From contig CAYPQL010000038.1 in assembly GCA_964412905.1 (NCBI GenBank), positions 1-11,897 of the forward strand: DNA of 11,897 nt, in the 5' to 3' direction. The position numbers and the translations under genes were made by a program. Origin of the DNA: CAYPQL01 sp964412905 (lineage in GTDB: Bacteria; Patescibacteriota; Minisyncoccia; JAHIHE01; JAGLIN01). The notes below the pieces were generated by a model. It had not been told where the DNA came from, did no database searches, and saw only the letters and a list, made by a program, of their open reading frames with translations. How positions within the stretch are numbered: position 1 is the first letter of the stretch; every line of letters begins with the position of its first letter. Below, piece after piece: positions 5,950 to 11,850 of this stretch.

Positions 5950-6094
5950 AGGGTTCCATAGTCCGCGCCTCGCGGCTGTGGAACCCTAAAATGCAGGACT
6001 TTATCTGTTCGCTCCAGTCTCCTGACTGGAGCGCTTTGTGAATAGGCAGATTTTGTGAATTTCACAACGGGCTCCACTCAGAAGAGATGGAGCC
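5950..6094. repeat. Cluster of four strong hairpins, function unknown
   Basis: There are four inverted repeats in 145 bp. Hairpin A (5950-5987) has AGGGTTCCA/TGGAACCCT outer arms continuing into CCGCG/CGCGG, about 17 bp with one bulge. Hairpin B (6010-6033) has CGCTCCAGTC/GACTGGAGCG, a perfect 10 bp with loop TCCT. Hairpin C (6053-6067) has TTGTGAA/TTCACAA around one T. Hairpin D (6070-6094) has GGCTCCA-CTC/GAG-TGGAGCC with one bulged A and loop AGAA. Arms of A, B and D share a (G/C)TCCA...TGGA(G/A)C core, as if they were variants of one element. GC content is well above the surroundings. No hairpin is followed by a T-run, so these are not ordinary terminators. This could be a dispersed palindromic element or a structured RNA. 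Together with 5921-5949 and the repeat at 6103 it fills the gap of about 290 bp between genes. Confidence 0.75.
6035..6046. repeat. 12-bp inverted repeat, right arm
   Basis: TTTGTGAATAGG is the exact reverse complement of 5454-5465. It lies directly after hairpin B. Confidence 0.6.
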
Positions 6095-6102
6095 AACACA
6101 TA

Positions 6103-6191
6103 TTTCCCAATTTCTATGAATTTCCAATCCGTTAATTCGTTAATTCTTTAATCCGTTAATAAATAATCACTCATACCTCAACGCCTCAATC
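6103..6191. repeat. 89-bp perfect direct repeat, copy 2
   Basis: Identical to 4092-4180. It covers the last eight codons and stop of the second permease gene and 64 bp of its 3' flank. Left of it lies the hairpin cluster rather than the TTTCTAG repeats seen at copy 1. Confidence 0.95.
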
Positions 6192-7399
6192 GCGTTCATT
6201 TTTGCCGCTTTATACGCCGGGTAATAGCCGAAAATTACGCCGATTAGGACCGCGACGGAGATGGAGAGGATGACGGAAAACGGGGTGATGATAAGCTCCC
6301 AGTGATAGCCCAGAAAATTTACCGCGATTGCTATAATCAACGAAAGAATTATACCGAAAATCATTCCGATAAAACCGCCGACAAAAGTCATAATCACGGA
6401 CTCCAGAAGAAATTGGCCGAGTATGCTTTCATTTTTCGCGCCAATCGCTTTTCGCAGGCCGATCTCTCGCGTTCTTTCCGTCACGCTCACTAGCATAATA
6501 TTCATAATCCCAATTCCTCCCACGATCAAAGATATCGCCGCAATCGCTCCAAGAAATAAATTCAGCGCATCCGTCACGCTGCCAATTATGTCCAGCGCTT
6601 GTTCCATAGAACGCACCGTGAAATCTTTTTTCTTTACATCTTTTATATTATGCCTTTTTTGCAAAACTTTATCTATCTCGCTCATCACGAGCGGGACATT
6701 TTCCTTCGCGTCAACTTTTCCCCTGATAAGCGAAATGTGATTTATCCCCAGCAAAATTTTCTGAGCCGTTTTGACGGGGATAAAAACCTGATCGTCTTGA
6801 TTGGACATAAACGACGATCCCTTTTTTTTCATAACGCCGATCACGGCAAAGCTTTCTTGGTTTATTTTTATTTTCTTCCCGATCGGATTGGAATCGGCAA
6901 ATAATTTTTCAGCTATATTACTTCCCAGAACCGCGACTTTAGCGACACTTTCATCTTCGTCCGGTATTATAAATCTGCCTTTCTCAACTTTGGAGTCTTC
7001 GACTAAAATCAGATCAGAACTTACTCCCGCGAAAGAAGCATTTATATTTTTATTTCCATAAGTTACATTTCCATTTCCATTAGCATAAGGAGTCATCGCC
7101 GTTATATGCGGAATTTTTTTCAATTCTTTAGCGTCGTCATAAGTCAAAGTTGTAATTATAACACCGAAAACAGAGGCCGGCGGACCTTCCTCATCCCCTC
7201 CTCCCGGCATAACCCCGACCAAATTCGTCCCGAAAGATTCAATTTGATTAAAAACAAAACTCTGCGCCCCCGCCCCGACCGCCATTATAGTTATTACAGA
7301 ACCTACTCCAATAATAATCCCCAGCATCGTCAAAAAAGACCGGGTTTTATTAACGGCCAAGTTTACGAGAGATAGTTTTGCAGTTTGGAAAAAATTCAT
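6167..7399 (-). CDS. MacB/FtsX-type ABC transporter permease 2 (410 aa)
   Basis: This is the second MacB/LolE-type permease, directly downstream of the ATPase gene and its most obvious partner. TM1 lies at about 22-42 (FLTMLGIIIGVGSVITIMAV), a MacB-type extracytoplasmic domain follows to about 275, and three more membrane segments lie at about 277-303, 327-360 and 370-391. The family signature VTERTREIGLRKAIGAK is at 306-322 and the protein ends YPAYKAAKMNAIEALRYE. A glycine-rich loop (PGGGDEEGPP, 65-74) replaces the shorter loop of permease 1. There is no fused ATPase. ATG 7399 has no Shine-Dalgarno. A 24-bp hairpin of heptad repeats separates it from the ATPase stop. The substrate cannot be told; macrolides, peptides or lipoproteins are the family range. 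Confidence 0.93.
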   Translation of the reverse strand: MNFFQTAKLSLVNLAVNKTRSFLTMLGIIIGVGSVITIMAVGAGAQSFVFNQIESFGTNLVGVMPGGGDEEGPPASVFGVIITTLTYDDAKELKKIPHITAMTPYANGNGNVTYGNKNINASFAGVSSDLILVEDSKVEKGRFIIPDEDESVAKVAVLGSNIAEKLFADSNPIGKKIKINQESFAVIGVMKKKGSSFMSNQDDQVFIPVKTAQKILLGINHISLIRGKVDAKENVPLVMSEIDKVLQKRHNIKDVKKKDFTVRSMEQALDIIGSVTDALNLFLGAIAAISLIVGGIGIMNIMLVSVTERTREIGLRKAIGAKNESILGQFLLESVIMTFVGGFIGMIFGIILSLIIAIAVNFLGYHWELIITPFSVILSISVAVLIGVIFGYYPAYKAAKMNAIEALRYE

Positions 7400-7404
7400 G
7401 GGAT

Positions 7405-7500
7405 CAGTATTAAGTAGCTAGTATTTAGTATTAAGTATTAAGTATTAAGTATTAAGTATTAAGCGTTTATTTTTTTGCTTAATACTTAATACTTGATACT
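7405..7500. repeat. AGTATTA heptad repeats forming a long hairpin between ATPase and permease 2
   Basis: About seven units of AGTATTA or close variants run from 7405 to 7463, and the complementary TAATACT units follow. The inner part pairs as a 24-bp stem (7441-7464 with 7477-7500, one G-U) around a 12-nt T-rich loop. It lies inside the presumed operon, starting 2 nt after the ATPase stop, and could lower expression of the downstream permeases or stabilise the upstream message. It could equally be a selfish microsatellite with no role. Confidence 0.85.
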
Positions 7501-7502
7501 GT

Positions 7503-8231
7503 CTACTTTTTAAAATCTCCGTTTACCGCCAGCCTTCTATGATTAACAATTTCGTCTCGCGTAATAACTCCGTCCTTGATATGCAAAATTCTTCTCGCGC
7601 ATTCCGCGGTATATTTTTCGTGAGTGACCATAATTATCGTTTTTCCTTCTTTATTCAGATCCTGCAAAATTTCCATAATTTCCTCGCCCGATTTGCTGTC
7701 CAAATTTCCTGTCGGCTCATCGGCAAGAATCAAGCGCGGATCGTTTATAAGAGCTCTTACAATCGCCGCTCTCTGCTGTTCGCCTCCCGACAATTGGTTC
7801 GGCTTGTGCTTGATCCGATGTCCAAGCCCGACCCTTTTAAGAAGATTAATCGCTTTTTCTTCCGCTTTTTTTGCGTCGCAATTCGCCAAATATGTCGTCG
7901 GCAAAAGAACATTGTCCAAAACCGAAGTTCTCTGCAATAAATTATATGACTGGAAAATAAAACCTATTTTTTCGCTCCGAAATTCCGCCAGCTTGTCATC
8001 GTCTAATTTGGAAACATCCAACCCTTCAAAATAATAATCCCCGCTCGTCGGCTTGTCCAAAAAGCCGATCAGATGCATCAGCGTTGACTTCCCCGACCCC
8101 GACGCCCCCATAATCGCCACAAACTCCCCCTCGCCAATTTCAAAAGAAACGCCCTTTAAGACGCTAGTAATAACATCACCGGCGTGATAATTTTTTTTGA
8201 TATTGTTTATTTTGATGAGTGGAGTTGACAT
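7503..8231 (-). CDS. MacB/LolD-family ABC transporter ATPase (242 aa)
   Basis: This is the cytoplasmic ATP-binding subunit that should drive the two FtsX/MacB-type permeases. Walker A is GASGSGKST (42-50), the Q-loop Gln94 (FIFQSYNLL), the signature LSGGEQQRAAI (147-157), Walker B LILADE (167-172) with D-loop NLDS, and the H-loop His204 (MVTHE). The length and the SYNLLQRTSVLDNVLLP stretch are typical of the MacB/LolD group. A perfect TATAAT lies only 3 nt upstream of ATG 8231 (8240-8235), so a transcript from it would be leaderless. No Shine-Dalgarno is present. Its partner adaptor gene is separated from it by the DUF3800/RNA cassette. Confidence 0.96.
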   Translation of the reverse strand: MSTPLIKINNIKKNYHAGDVITSVLKGVSFEIGEGEFVAIMGASGSGKSTLMHLIGFLDKPTSGDYYFEGLDVSKLDDDKLAEFRSEKIGFIFQSYNLLQRTSVLDNVLLPTTYLANCDAKKAEEKAINLLKRVGLGHRIKHKPNQLSGGEQQRAAIVRALINDPRLILADEPTGNLDSKSGEEIMEILQDLNKEGKTIIMVTHEKYTAECARRILHIKDGVITRDEIVNHRRLAVNGDFKK

Positions 8232-8295
8232 AGAATTATATTGCTAAATTGTTGGATTGTTTTCGCCACTTTTTTTTGTTTTCAAAACTTTTTAC

Positions 8296-8323
8296 TTGAC
8301 AAGTGTAAAGCATTTGTTATACT
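8296..8323 (+). promoter_or_regulatory. Sigma70-type promoter of the structured RNA
   Basis: TTGACA (8296-8301), a 16-nt spacer and TATACT (8318-8323) with an upstream TGT (extended -10) make a strong plus-strand promoter. Transcription would start near 8330. No plus-strand protein gene follows, only the hairpin-rich stretch and a terminator. Confidence 0.8.
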
Positions 8324-8329
8324 GGTAGC

Positions 8330-8430
8330 ATAAACAAGGCGCCGAGGACAAATCTCCGTAGAGAAAGTTCCGAAGATATTCGGAACTACTCGGTATCCTG
8401 ACCACCCACGAGCTGGGTGGTTATTTTGTT
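8330..8430 (+). ncRNA. Small structured RNA beside the DUF3800 gene
   Basis: About 100 nt lie between a strong promoter and a strong terminator with no credible ORF. Pairings seen: GCCGAG (8341-8346) with CTCGGT (8389-8394) as a closing stem; TCTC (8353-8356) with GAGA (8361-8364), loop CGTA; GTTCCGAA (8367-8374) with TTCGGAAC (8379-8386), loop GATA; then the terminator stem. The first three form a compact three-way arrangement. Its 3' part (from 8386) is antisense to the last 14 codons and stop of the DUF3800 gene. From memory, comparative genomics has described several structured RNA motifs named DUF3800 because they lie beside such genes; whether this is one of them I cannot check. It is not a tRNA, 5S, SRP or RNase P RNA by inspection. 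Confidence 0.72.
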
Positions 8431-8943
8431 GCTAGCTAGCCTATAAAGCTCTTTTGCTTTTTGATTGTTCTTGTCATCCCAATAAGTTCTGATCAAGCCG
8501 GCATAAGCGTCAGCCAACCTTAAACATGGAAAAGATTCATCATTGCCAGTCCTTATTTTCTTAACCGAAATCCCGCGATCCCGCAAAACTTTCTTTAATC
8601 GCAACGCATACCATTTTGGCTTTTTGCCGTCTAAAATTATTTTCCTCACTTTCTTCTCTATTAACAAATGCTCAATTGTTCTTTCAAAACTATTTTCACT
8701 AAAAGGATTTCTGATTATTGCCGCTTCAACGGTGAAATTTTCTTTAATCAGCATTTTAATAAAATCAAATCTAATTTTCCAAATATGCCGCGGCCAATGA
8801 AAACTCGCTATCCTCAACACTTTTTCCGCTTTCAATATCGCCTTTTCAACATTCTCTATGTCTTCAACCATAACATAAACTAAAGCCACTGACGACTTGC
8901 CTGTCTTTTTGTGAATTCCTGATTCATCAATAAAAATTAACAT
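8386..8943 (-). CDS. DUF3800 domain protein (185 aa)
   Basis: The N-terminal IFIDESG (3-9), the middle IILDGKK (102-108) and the C-terminal CLRLADAYAGLIR (140-152) are the conserved blocks of DUF3800. Its acidic residues (Asp6/Glu7, Asp105, Asp145) could form an RNase H-like metal site, so a nuclease activity is plausible but unproven. At 185 aa it is on the short side for the family. It starts at ATG 8943 without a Shine-Dalgarno and with only weak -10 candidates. Its 3' end overlaps the convergent RNA by about 45 nt, so the terminator hairpin of the RNA also encodes its residues QLVGG. It sits between the MacA-like adaptor and the ATPase gene with a foreign look, as part of an RNA-plus-protein cassette. 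Confidence 0.85.
   Translation of the reverse strand: MLIFIDESGIHKKTGKSSVALVYVMVEDIENVEKAILKAEKVLRIASFHWPRHIWKIRFDFIKMLIKENFTVEAAIIRNPFSENSFERTIEHLLIEKKVRKIILDGKKPKWYALRLKKVLRDRGISVKKIRTGNDESFPCLRLADAYAGLIRTYWDDKNNQKAKELYRLASNKITTQLVGGQDTE
8401..8430 (+). terminator. Rho-independent terminator of the structured RNA
   Basis: ACCACCCA (8401-8408) pairs perfectly with TGGGTGGT (8414-8421) around a 5-nt loop and is followed by TATTTTGTT on the plus strand. The minus strand has no T-run after the stem, so it serves only the plus-strand RNA. Confidence 0.82.
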
Positions 8944-8997
8944 AATTTATTTTCAAAATTTTTACCGTAAAATCAATTATCAAACGAGACTTCGTGG

Positions 8998-9017
8998 ATT
9001 CTCGCCTTCGCGGGAAT
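8998..9017. repeat. REP-like palindrome
   Basis: ATTCTCGC pairs with GCGGGAAT (one G-U) around CTTC, within the phrase TGGATTCTCGCCTTCGCGGG. This closely resembles a dispersed intergenic palindrome found in many bacteria. It lies between the adaptor gene and the DUF3800 gene. There is no T-run after it, so a terminator role for the adaptor gene is weak. A short ATTCTAC/ATTCCA tandem (about 9028-9054) follows. Confidence 0.6.
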
Positions 9018-9060
9018 GACATTTTATATTCCAAATTCTACATTCTACATTCCAGTCTTA

Positions 9061-10893
9061 TCATTCCGCAAATGTCACCACATCCTGCCCTTCTCTCAAT
9101 CCGTTTAGGATTTCCAAATCAACATCGCCTTTTAATCCTATTTCTACGATTATATCTTTAGCAATATCGCCCTCCAAAACTTGCACATATTTCTGTCCGT
9201 CTTTTTCTTTAAGAGCTTGAAACGGAATCAGCAGGACATTTTCTTTTCGCGCCGTCACGATATCAAGGTTCGCCGTCATTCCCAGCTTGATTATTTCCGC
9301 GTCGCCGGAAAACATCGTGGCGGCTTTATAATAAATCACTCCGGAGATTTCGGTTTCCGCGGGATCTATTTCAACGACTTCTCCCTTGAATTCTTTCTCG
9401 GGACCGAGCGCGTCAAAAGTGATTTCCACTTCGTCCCCGATTTTGACTTTGGAAATATCAACTTCCGAAATATTGGCTTTTATCTCAAAATTTTCAGCCG
9501 TGATAATGGAAATAAATTCGCTCGCCGCCGTGGCGGTTTCTCCGACCTCCCCGTTTATTTTTGTGACAATTCCGGCTCTCGGCGCGATAAGATTTGAATC
9601 ATTTATTTGATCTTGAATCAAATCAGCGCTGGCTTGAGCCTCTTGGATTTGAGCTTTATATAAAGAAATTTCGGACGGACTCGGTCCCGCTTTTTTGAGA
9701 GTTAGCTGGTCTTGCGCCTGTTGAAGCGCTCCTTCCGCAGACTTGATCGCGTTTTGAGCGGAATTTATTTTTGTGTCAGCCGAAGCCTTCACGGAAGCCA
9801 GAGATTGTTTGGATAAATTCAAAGCGCTCTCCGCGGAATTAACTGTGGATTGCGCGCTGTCAAGGCTTGTTTGGTTCGTCACTTTTTGAGTGGCTATATT
9901 TTGCGCCGCCGCAGTAACATTTGAAATCGCGGTATTCACTCCGCTTCTGGCGGTTGAGATATCGGATTTCAAACTGTCCAGTTCCGTCTGTGAAAGTTCC
10001 GAGGAAGTTATCGTCGCCTGTAAAACATCACTCGTGTCATACAAAGCGTTTCTTATATCTTCAAGCGCTGATTTTGTTTTGACAAGCGCCTGATCAATTT
10101 CGTTATTAGTTAAAGTTAACCTAATGCTATCCGCGTAATTTTTCGCGCCAGCATAAGAAACGACCGCGACAGTTTTGCTGTTGTTTGAATTATTCAGATA
10201 TTGCGTATTAAGGACGCTCAATGTATCTTGCGCGTCTTCATAATCCAAAACCGTTTTGTTCGTGTTCAAAGAATCGGACGCGGTTAATAGCGCTGAATTT
10301 ACAACATTCCACCCGTCTTCATAATCTTGATTCAGATTATTTTCATTTGAAATTATCACATTGCTTAAGCTTGAATTCGCATTAGAAAGCGCAACCTCCG
10401 CGCTGGAAACCGAGGCCTCGGCGCCGACAATATCTTTATTCGCTCCCGCCTGCGCGTCTATCAAACTTTGCTTGGCGGTATTCAGCGCGATTTGAGCGTT
10501 ATCCGCGGCGGTCTCGGATACTTTTATATCTTCCGATGTCGCTCCGGAAATCAGTTTATTATAATTAGCTTGCGCGGCTTTCAAGCTGGCGTTAGATCTA
10601 TTCAGCTGTGATTCCAATTGCGTCGTGTCCAGCTTTGCCAAAACCATATCCTGCTCAATATGGTCTCCGACTTTCACATTTATTTTTTCTATCTTGCCCG
10701 AATTAACGAAACGCAAATCCAATTTTGTCGCCGCCTCAACCGCCCCGGTCGCTGAAACCGTCTGCAGAACTTCGCCCCGCTCAACTTTCGCCGTCGTATA
10801 ATTCACCTGCGGCTTTTTCGTAAAACTGTAAGCAACATAACCGCCGATAGCCAGAATTAAAGTTATGATAATTATAATATTTTTCTTTTTCAT
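9061..10893 (-). CDS. MacA/HlyD-type adaptor with a very long coiled coil (610 aa)
   Basis: This is the membrane-anchored adaptor (membrane fusion protein) of the MacAB-like system. An N-terminal signal anchor (6-24, IIIIITLILAIGGYVAYSF) is followed by the first lipoyl half (about 58-91, SGKIEKINVKVGDHIEQDM). A long alpha-helical region (about 92-432), rich in Ala, Ser, Asn and Gln, contains repeated SAxxAL units. The second lipoyl half is at LIAPRAGIVTKINGEVGETA (435-454), a beta-barrel at about 468-510 and a membrane-proximal domain to the end. Classic MacA is about 370 aa; the extra length lies in the helical hairpin. A monoderm CPR cell would have no TolC for it to meet. It starts 28 nt after the superoxide reductase stop, so the two are probably co-transcribed. 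No Shine-Dalgarno is seen. Confidence 0.92.
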   Translation of the reverse strand: MKKKNIIIIITLILAIGGYVAYSFTKKPQVNYTTAKVERGEVLQTVSATGAVEAATKLDLRFVNSGKIEKINVKVGDHIEQDMVLAKLDTTQLESQLNRSNASLKAAQANYNKLISGATSEDIKVSETAADNAQIALNTAKQSLIDAQAGANKDIVGAEASVSSAEVALSNANSSLSNVIISNENNLNQDYEDGWNVVNSALLTASDSLNTNKTVLDYEDAQDTLSVLNTQYLNNSNNSKTVAVVSYAGAKNYADSIRLTLTNNEIDQALVKTKSALEDIRNALYDTSDVLQATITSSELSQTELDSLKSDISTARSGVNTAISNVTAAAQNIATQKVTNQTSLDSAQSTVNSAESALNLSKQSLASVKASADTKINSAQNAIKSAEGALQQAQDQLTLKKAGPSPSEISLYKAQIQEAQASADLIQDQINDSNLIAPRAGIVTKINGEVGETATAASEFISIITAENFEIKANISEVDISKVKIGDEVEITFDALGPEKEFKGEVVEIDPAETEISGVIYYKAATMFSGDAEIIKLGMTANLDIVTARKENVLLIPFQALKEKDGQKYVQVLEGDIAKDIIVEIGLKGDVDLEILNGLREGQDVVTFAE

Positions 10894-10921
10894 TCTAATA
10901 TGTTTAAATGTTAAAATGCCA

Positions 10922-11269
10922 TCACTCCCCTCTGTATAAAATCACTTTTTCTTCCGCCTGCCAAACTCCGTGCAAGTTGCATTCGGCCCTTGCCGTGATG
11001 ACAGAATCTTTTTCAAGAGAAACTTTGAATGAGGCTTCCGAGCGATCGGATAATTTCAATAATTCTCTTTTAAAACATTTTTTGTCAATGCAAAGCTGTA
11101 TTCCTCTGATAAAATGTTCGCTTGTCATCGGATGATTAACTCTTCCGATTTTCACCGTAACTTCAAATTCTTCCCCTTTTTTCACAAATTCCGGAAATAA
11201 AATCCAGGGCAAATGCGCCTGCTCAAAACCGGTCAAACTCTTCGGATTTTTCGCTTTTTGTATTTTCAT
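10922..11269 (-). CDS. Superoxide reductase, neelaredoxin/desulfoferrodoxin iron-centre type (115 aa)
   Basis: This enzyme reduces superoxide to hydrogen peroxide at a mononuclear iron held by four His and one Cys. Ligand candidates are His19 (FEQAHLPW), His46 and His52 (NHPMTSEHFIRG), Cys97 and His100 (CNLHGVW). There is no N-terminal desulforedoxin rubredoxin-like domain, so it is the one-iron class, and the length suits it. The usual Glu-Lys before the first ligand His (EKHVP) reads Glu-Gln-Ala-His, so the lysine that helps attract superoxide is missing at its normal place, as in a few known natural variants. It lies first in the apparent operon with the adaptor, under its own promoter. 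ATG 11269 lacks a Shine-Dalgarno, and a TATAAT lies only 2 nt upstream of it. Confidence 0.87.
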   Translation of the reverse strand: MKIQKAKNPKSLTGFEQAHLPWILFPEFVKKGEEFEVTVKIGRVNHPMTSEHFIRGIQLCIDKKCFKRELLKLSDRSEASFKVSLEKDSVITARAECNLHGVWQAEEKVILYRGE

Positions 11270-11322
11270 AAATTATATTGTTAAATTATTAAATTGTTGC
11301 AAATATCGCATTTCACAATTTC

Positions 11323-11351
11323 ATTATGCTCTAAAACCAAAAAATTGGCAA
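11323..11351 (-). promoter_or_regulatory. Sigma70-type promoter of the superoxide reductase-adaptor operon
   Basis: The minus strand has TTGCCA (11351-11346), a 17-nt spacer and CATAAT (11328-11323). Transcription would start near 11316, about 46 nt before ATG 11269. I see no obvious operator in the leader. Confidence 0.55.
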
Positions 11352-11366
11352 ATAATAAATAAGTAA

Positions 11367-11397
11367 AAAGTTTGTAAAGTTGAAAGTTTGTAAAGTT
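11367..11397. repeat. 15-nt tandem repeat AAAGTTTGTAAAGTT
   Basis: Two exact copies (11367-11381 and 11383-11397) are separated by one G. Related CTTTATA-type units in opposite orientation lie at about 11471-11504, and again near 11870. The stretch 11398-11510 between them is AT-rich and holds nothing else I can support. Confidence 0.8.
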
Positions 11398-11516
11398 TAT
11401 AATGTCAAAAATAAAAGATAAAAAGTAAAAATAGAAATTACGAATTGGGATAAAATAATTTCCGACAAAATAACTTTATAACTTTATAGACTTTATGAAC
11501 TTTGACTTGTCTTCGG

Positions 11517-11545
11517 TTGACGGCAGATAAGTTTGGGTGTATAAT
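11517..11545 (+). promoter_or_regulatory. Near-consensus sigma70 promoter on the plus strand
   Basis: TTGACG (11517-11522), exactly 17 nt, then a perfect TATAAT (11540-11545). Transcription would start near 11552. No protein gene of normal size follows within the window. Confidence 0.75.
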
Positions 11546-11551
11546 TTAAAA

Positions 11552-11764
11552 ATCGTTCTAAATTATAGCGGGTTAAAAAATGGGGAGAAATAAAAAATAT
11601 AAACAGGCACTGCGAAGTTAAATAAACATCGTATATTTAAACCAAAAAAATAAACAAAATTTGGCAAAACGCGATAAGCCTAATATATAAATCTTCTATA
11701 AATTTAGAATCACAAATACAAAAACAAAAAACAAAACCGGGATTATGCCCGTGTTTTTGTTTTG
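11552..11764 (+). other. Possible short transcript of unknown kind
   Basis: About 210 nt run from the expected start of the plus-strand promoter to a terminator-like hairpin. The stretch is A-rich with little strong pairing (for example GGC...GCC near 11660-11680), unlike known housekeeping RNAs. The only ORF with a hint of an upstream purine stretch is 13 codons (11580-11621, MGRNKKYKQALRS). It might be a small RNA, a leader, or a decayed gene with an intact promoter. Confidence 0.3.
11738..11764 (+). terminator. Terminator-like hairpin
   Basis: CGGG (11738-11741) pairs with CCCG (11748-11751) around ATTATG. The A-rich left flank can pair further with TGTTTTTGTTTTG on the right. The GC stem is short, but the T-run is good on the plus strand. 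Confidence 0.5.
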
Positions 11765-11816
11765 CCCGAAAAATAATCTTCGCCTTGAAAAGCCTGATTG
11801 TGAAAAAATACAAAAT

Positions 11817-11850
11817 CCCCCTCGCTTTTTATCGCGAGGAGGTTTTGCGT
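11817..11850. terminator. Bidirectional rho-independent terminator
   Basis: CCTCGC (11820-11825) pairs with GCGAGG (11834-11839), extended by CC/GG after one mismatch. TTTTGCGTTT follows on the plus strand and ATTTTGTATTTTTTC on the minus strand. It may end a minus-strand gene that lies beyond the right edge, as well as any plus-strand transcript from 11552. Confidence 0.65.

Noticed and set aside
5796..6077. 93-aa minus-strand ORF (MEPVVKF...)
   Set aside because: It runs antisense through the terminator and hairpins A-C and overlaps the end of the 128-aa gene. Its residues are simply the translated palindromes, and it has no Shine-Dalgarno or family motif.
7539..8034. Plus-strand ORFs of 133 and 136 aa
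   Set aside because: They are antisense shadows of the ATPase gene, which has all ABC motifs.
8431..8440. GCTAGCTAGC palindrome as part of the RNA
   Set aside because: It lies after the terminator T-run and inside the DUF3800 coding region; probably incidental.
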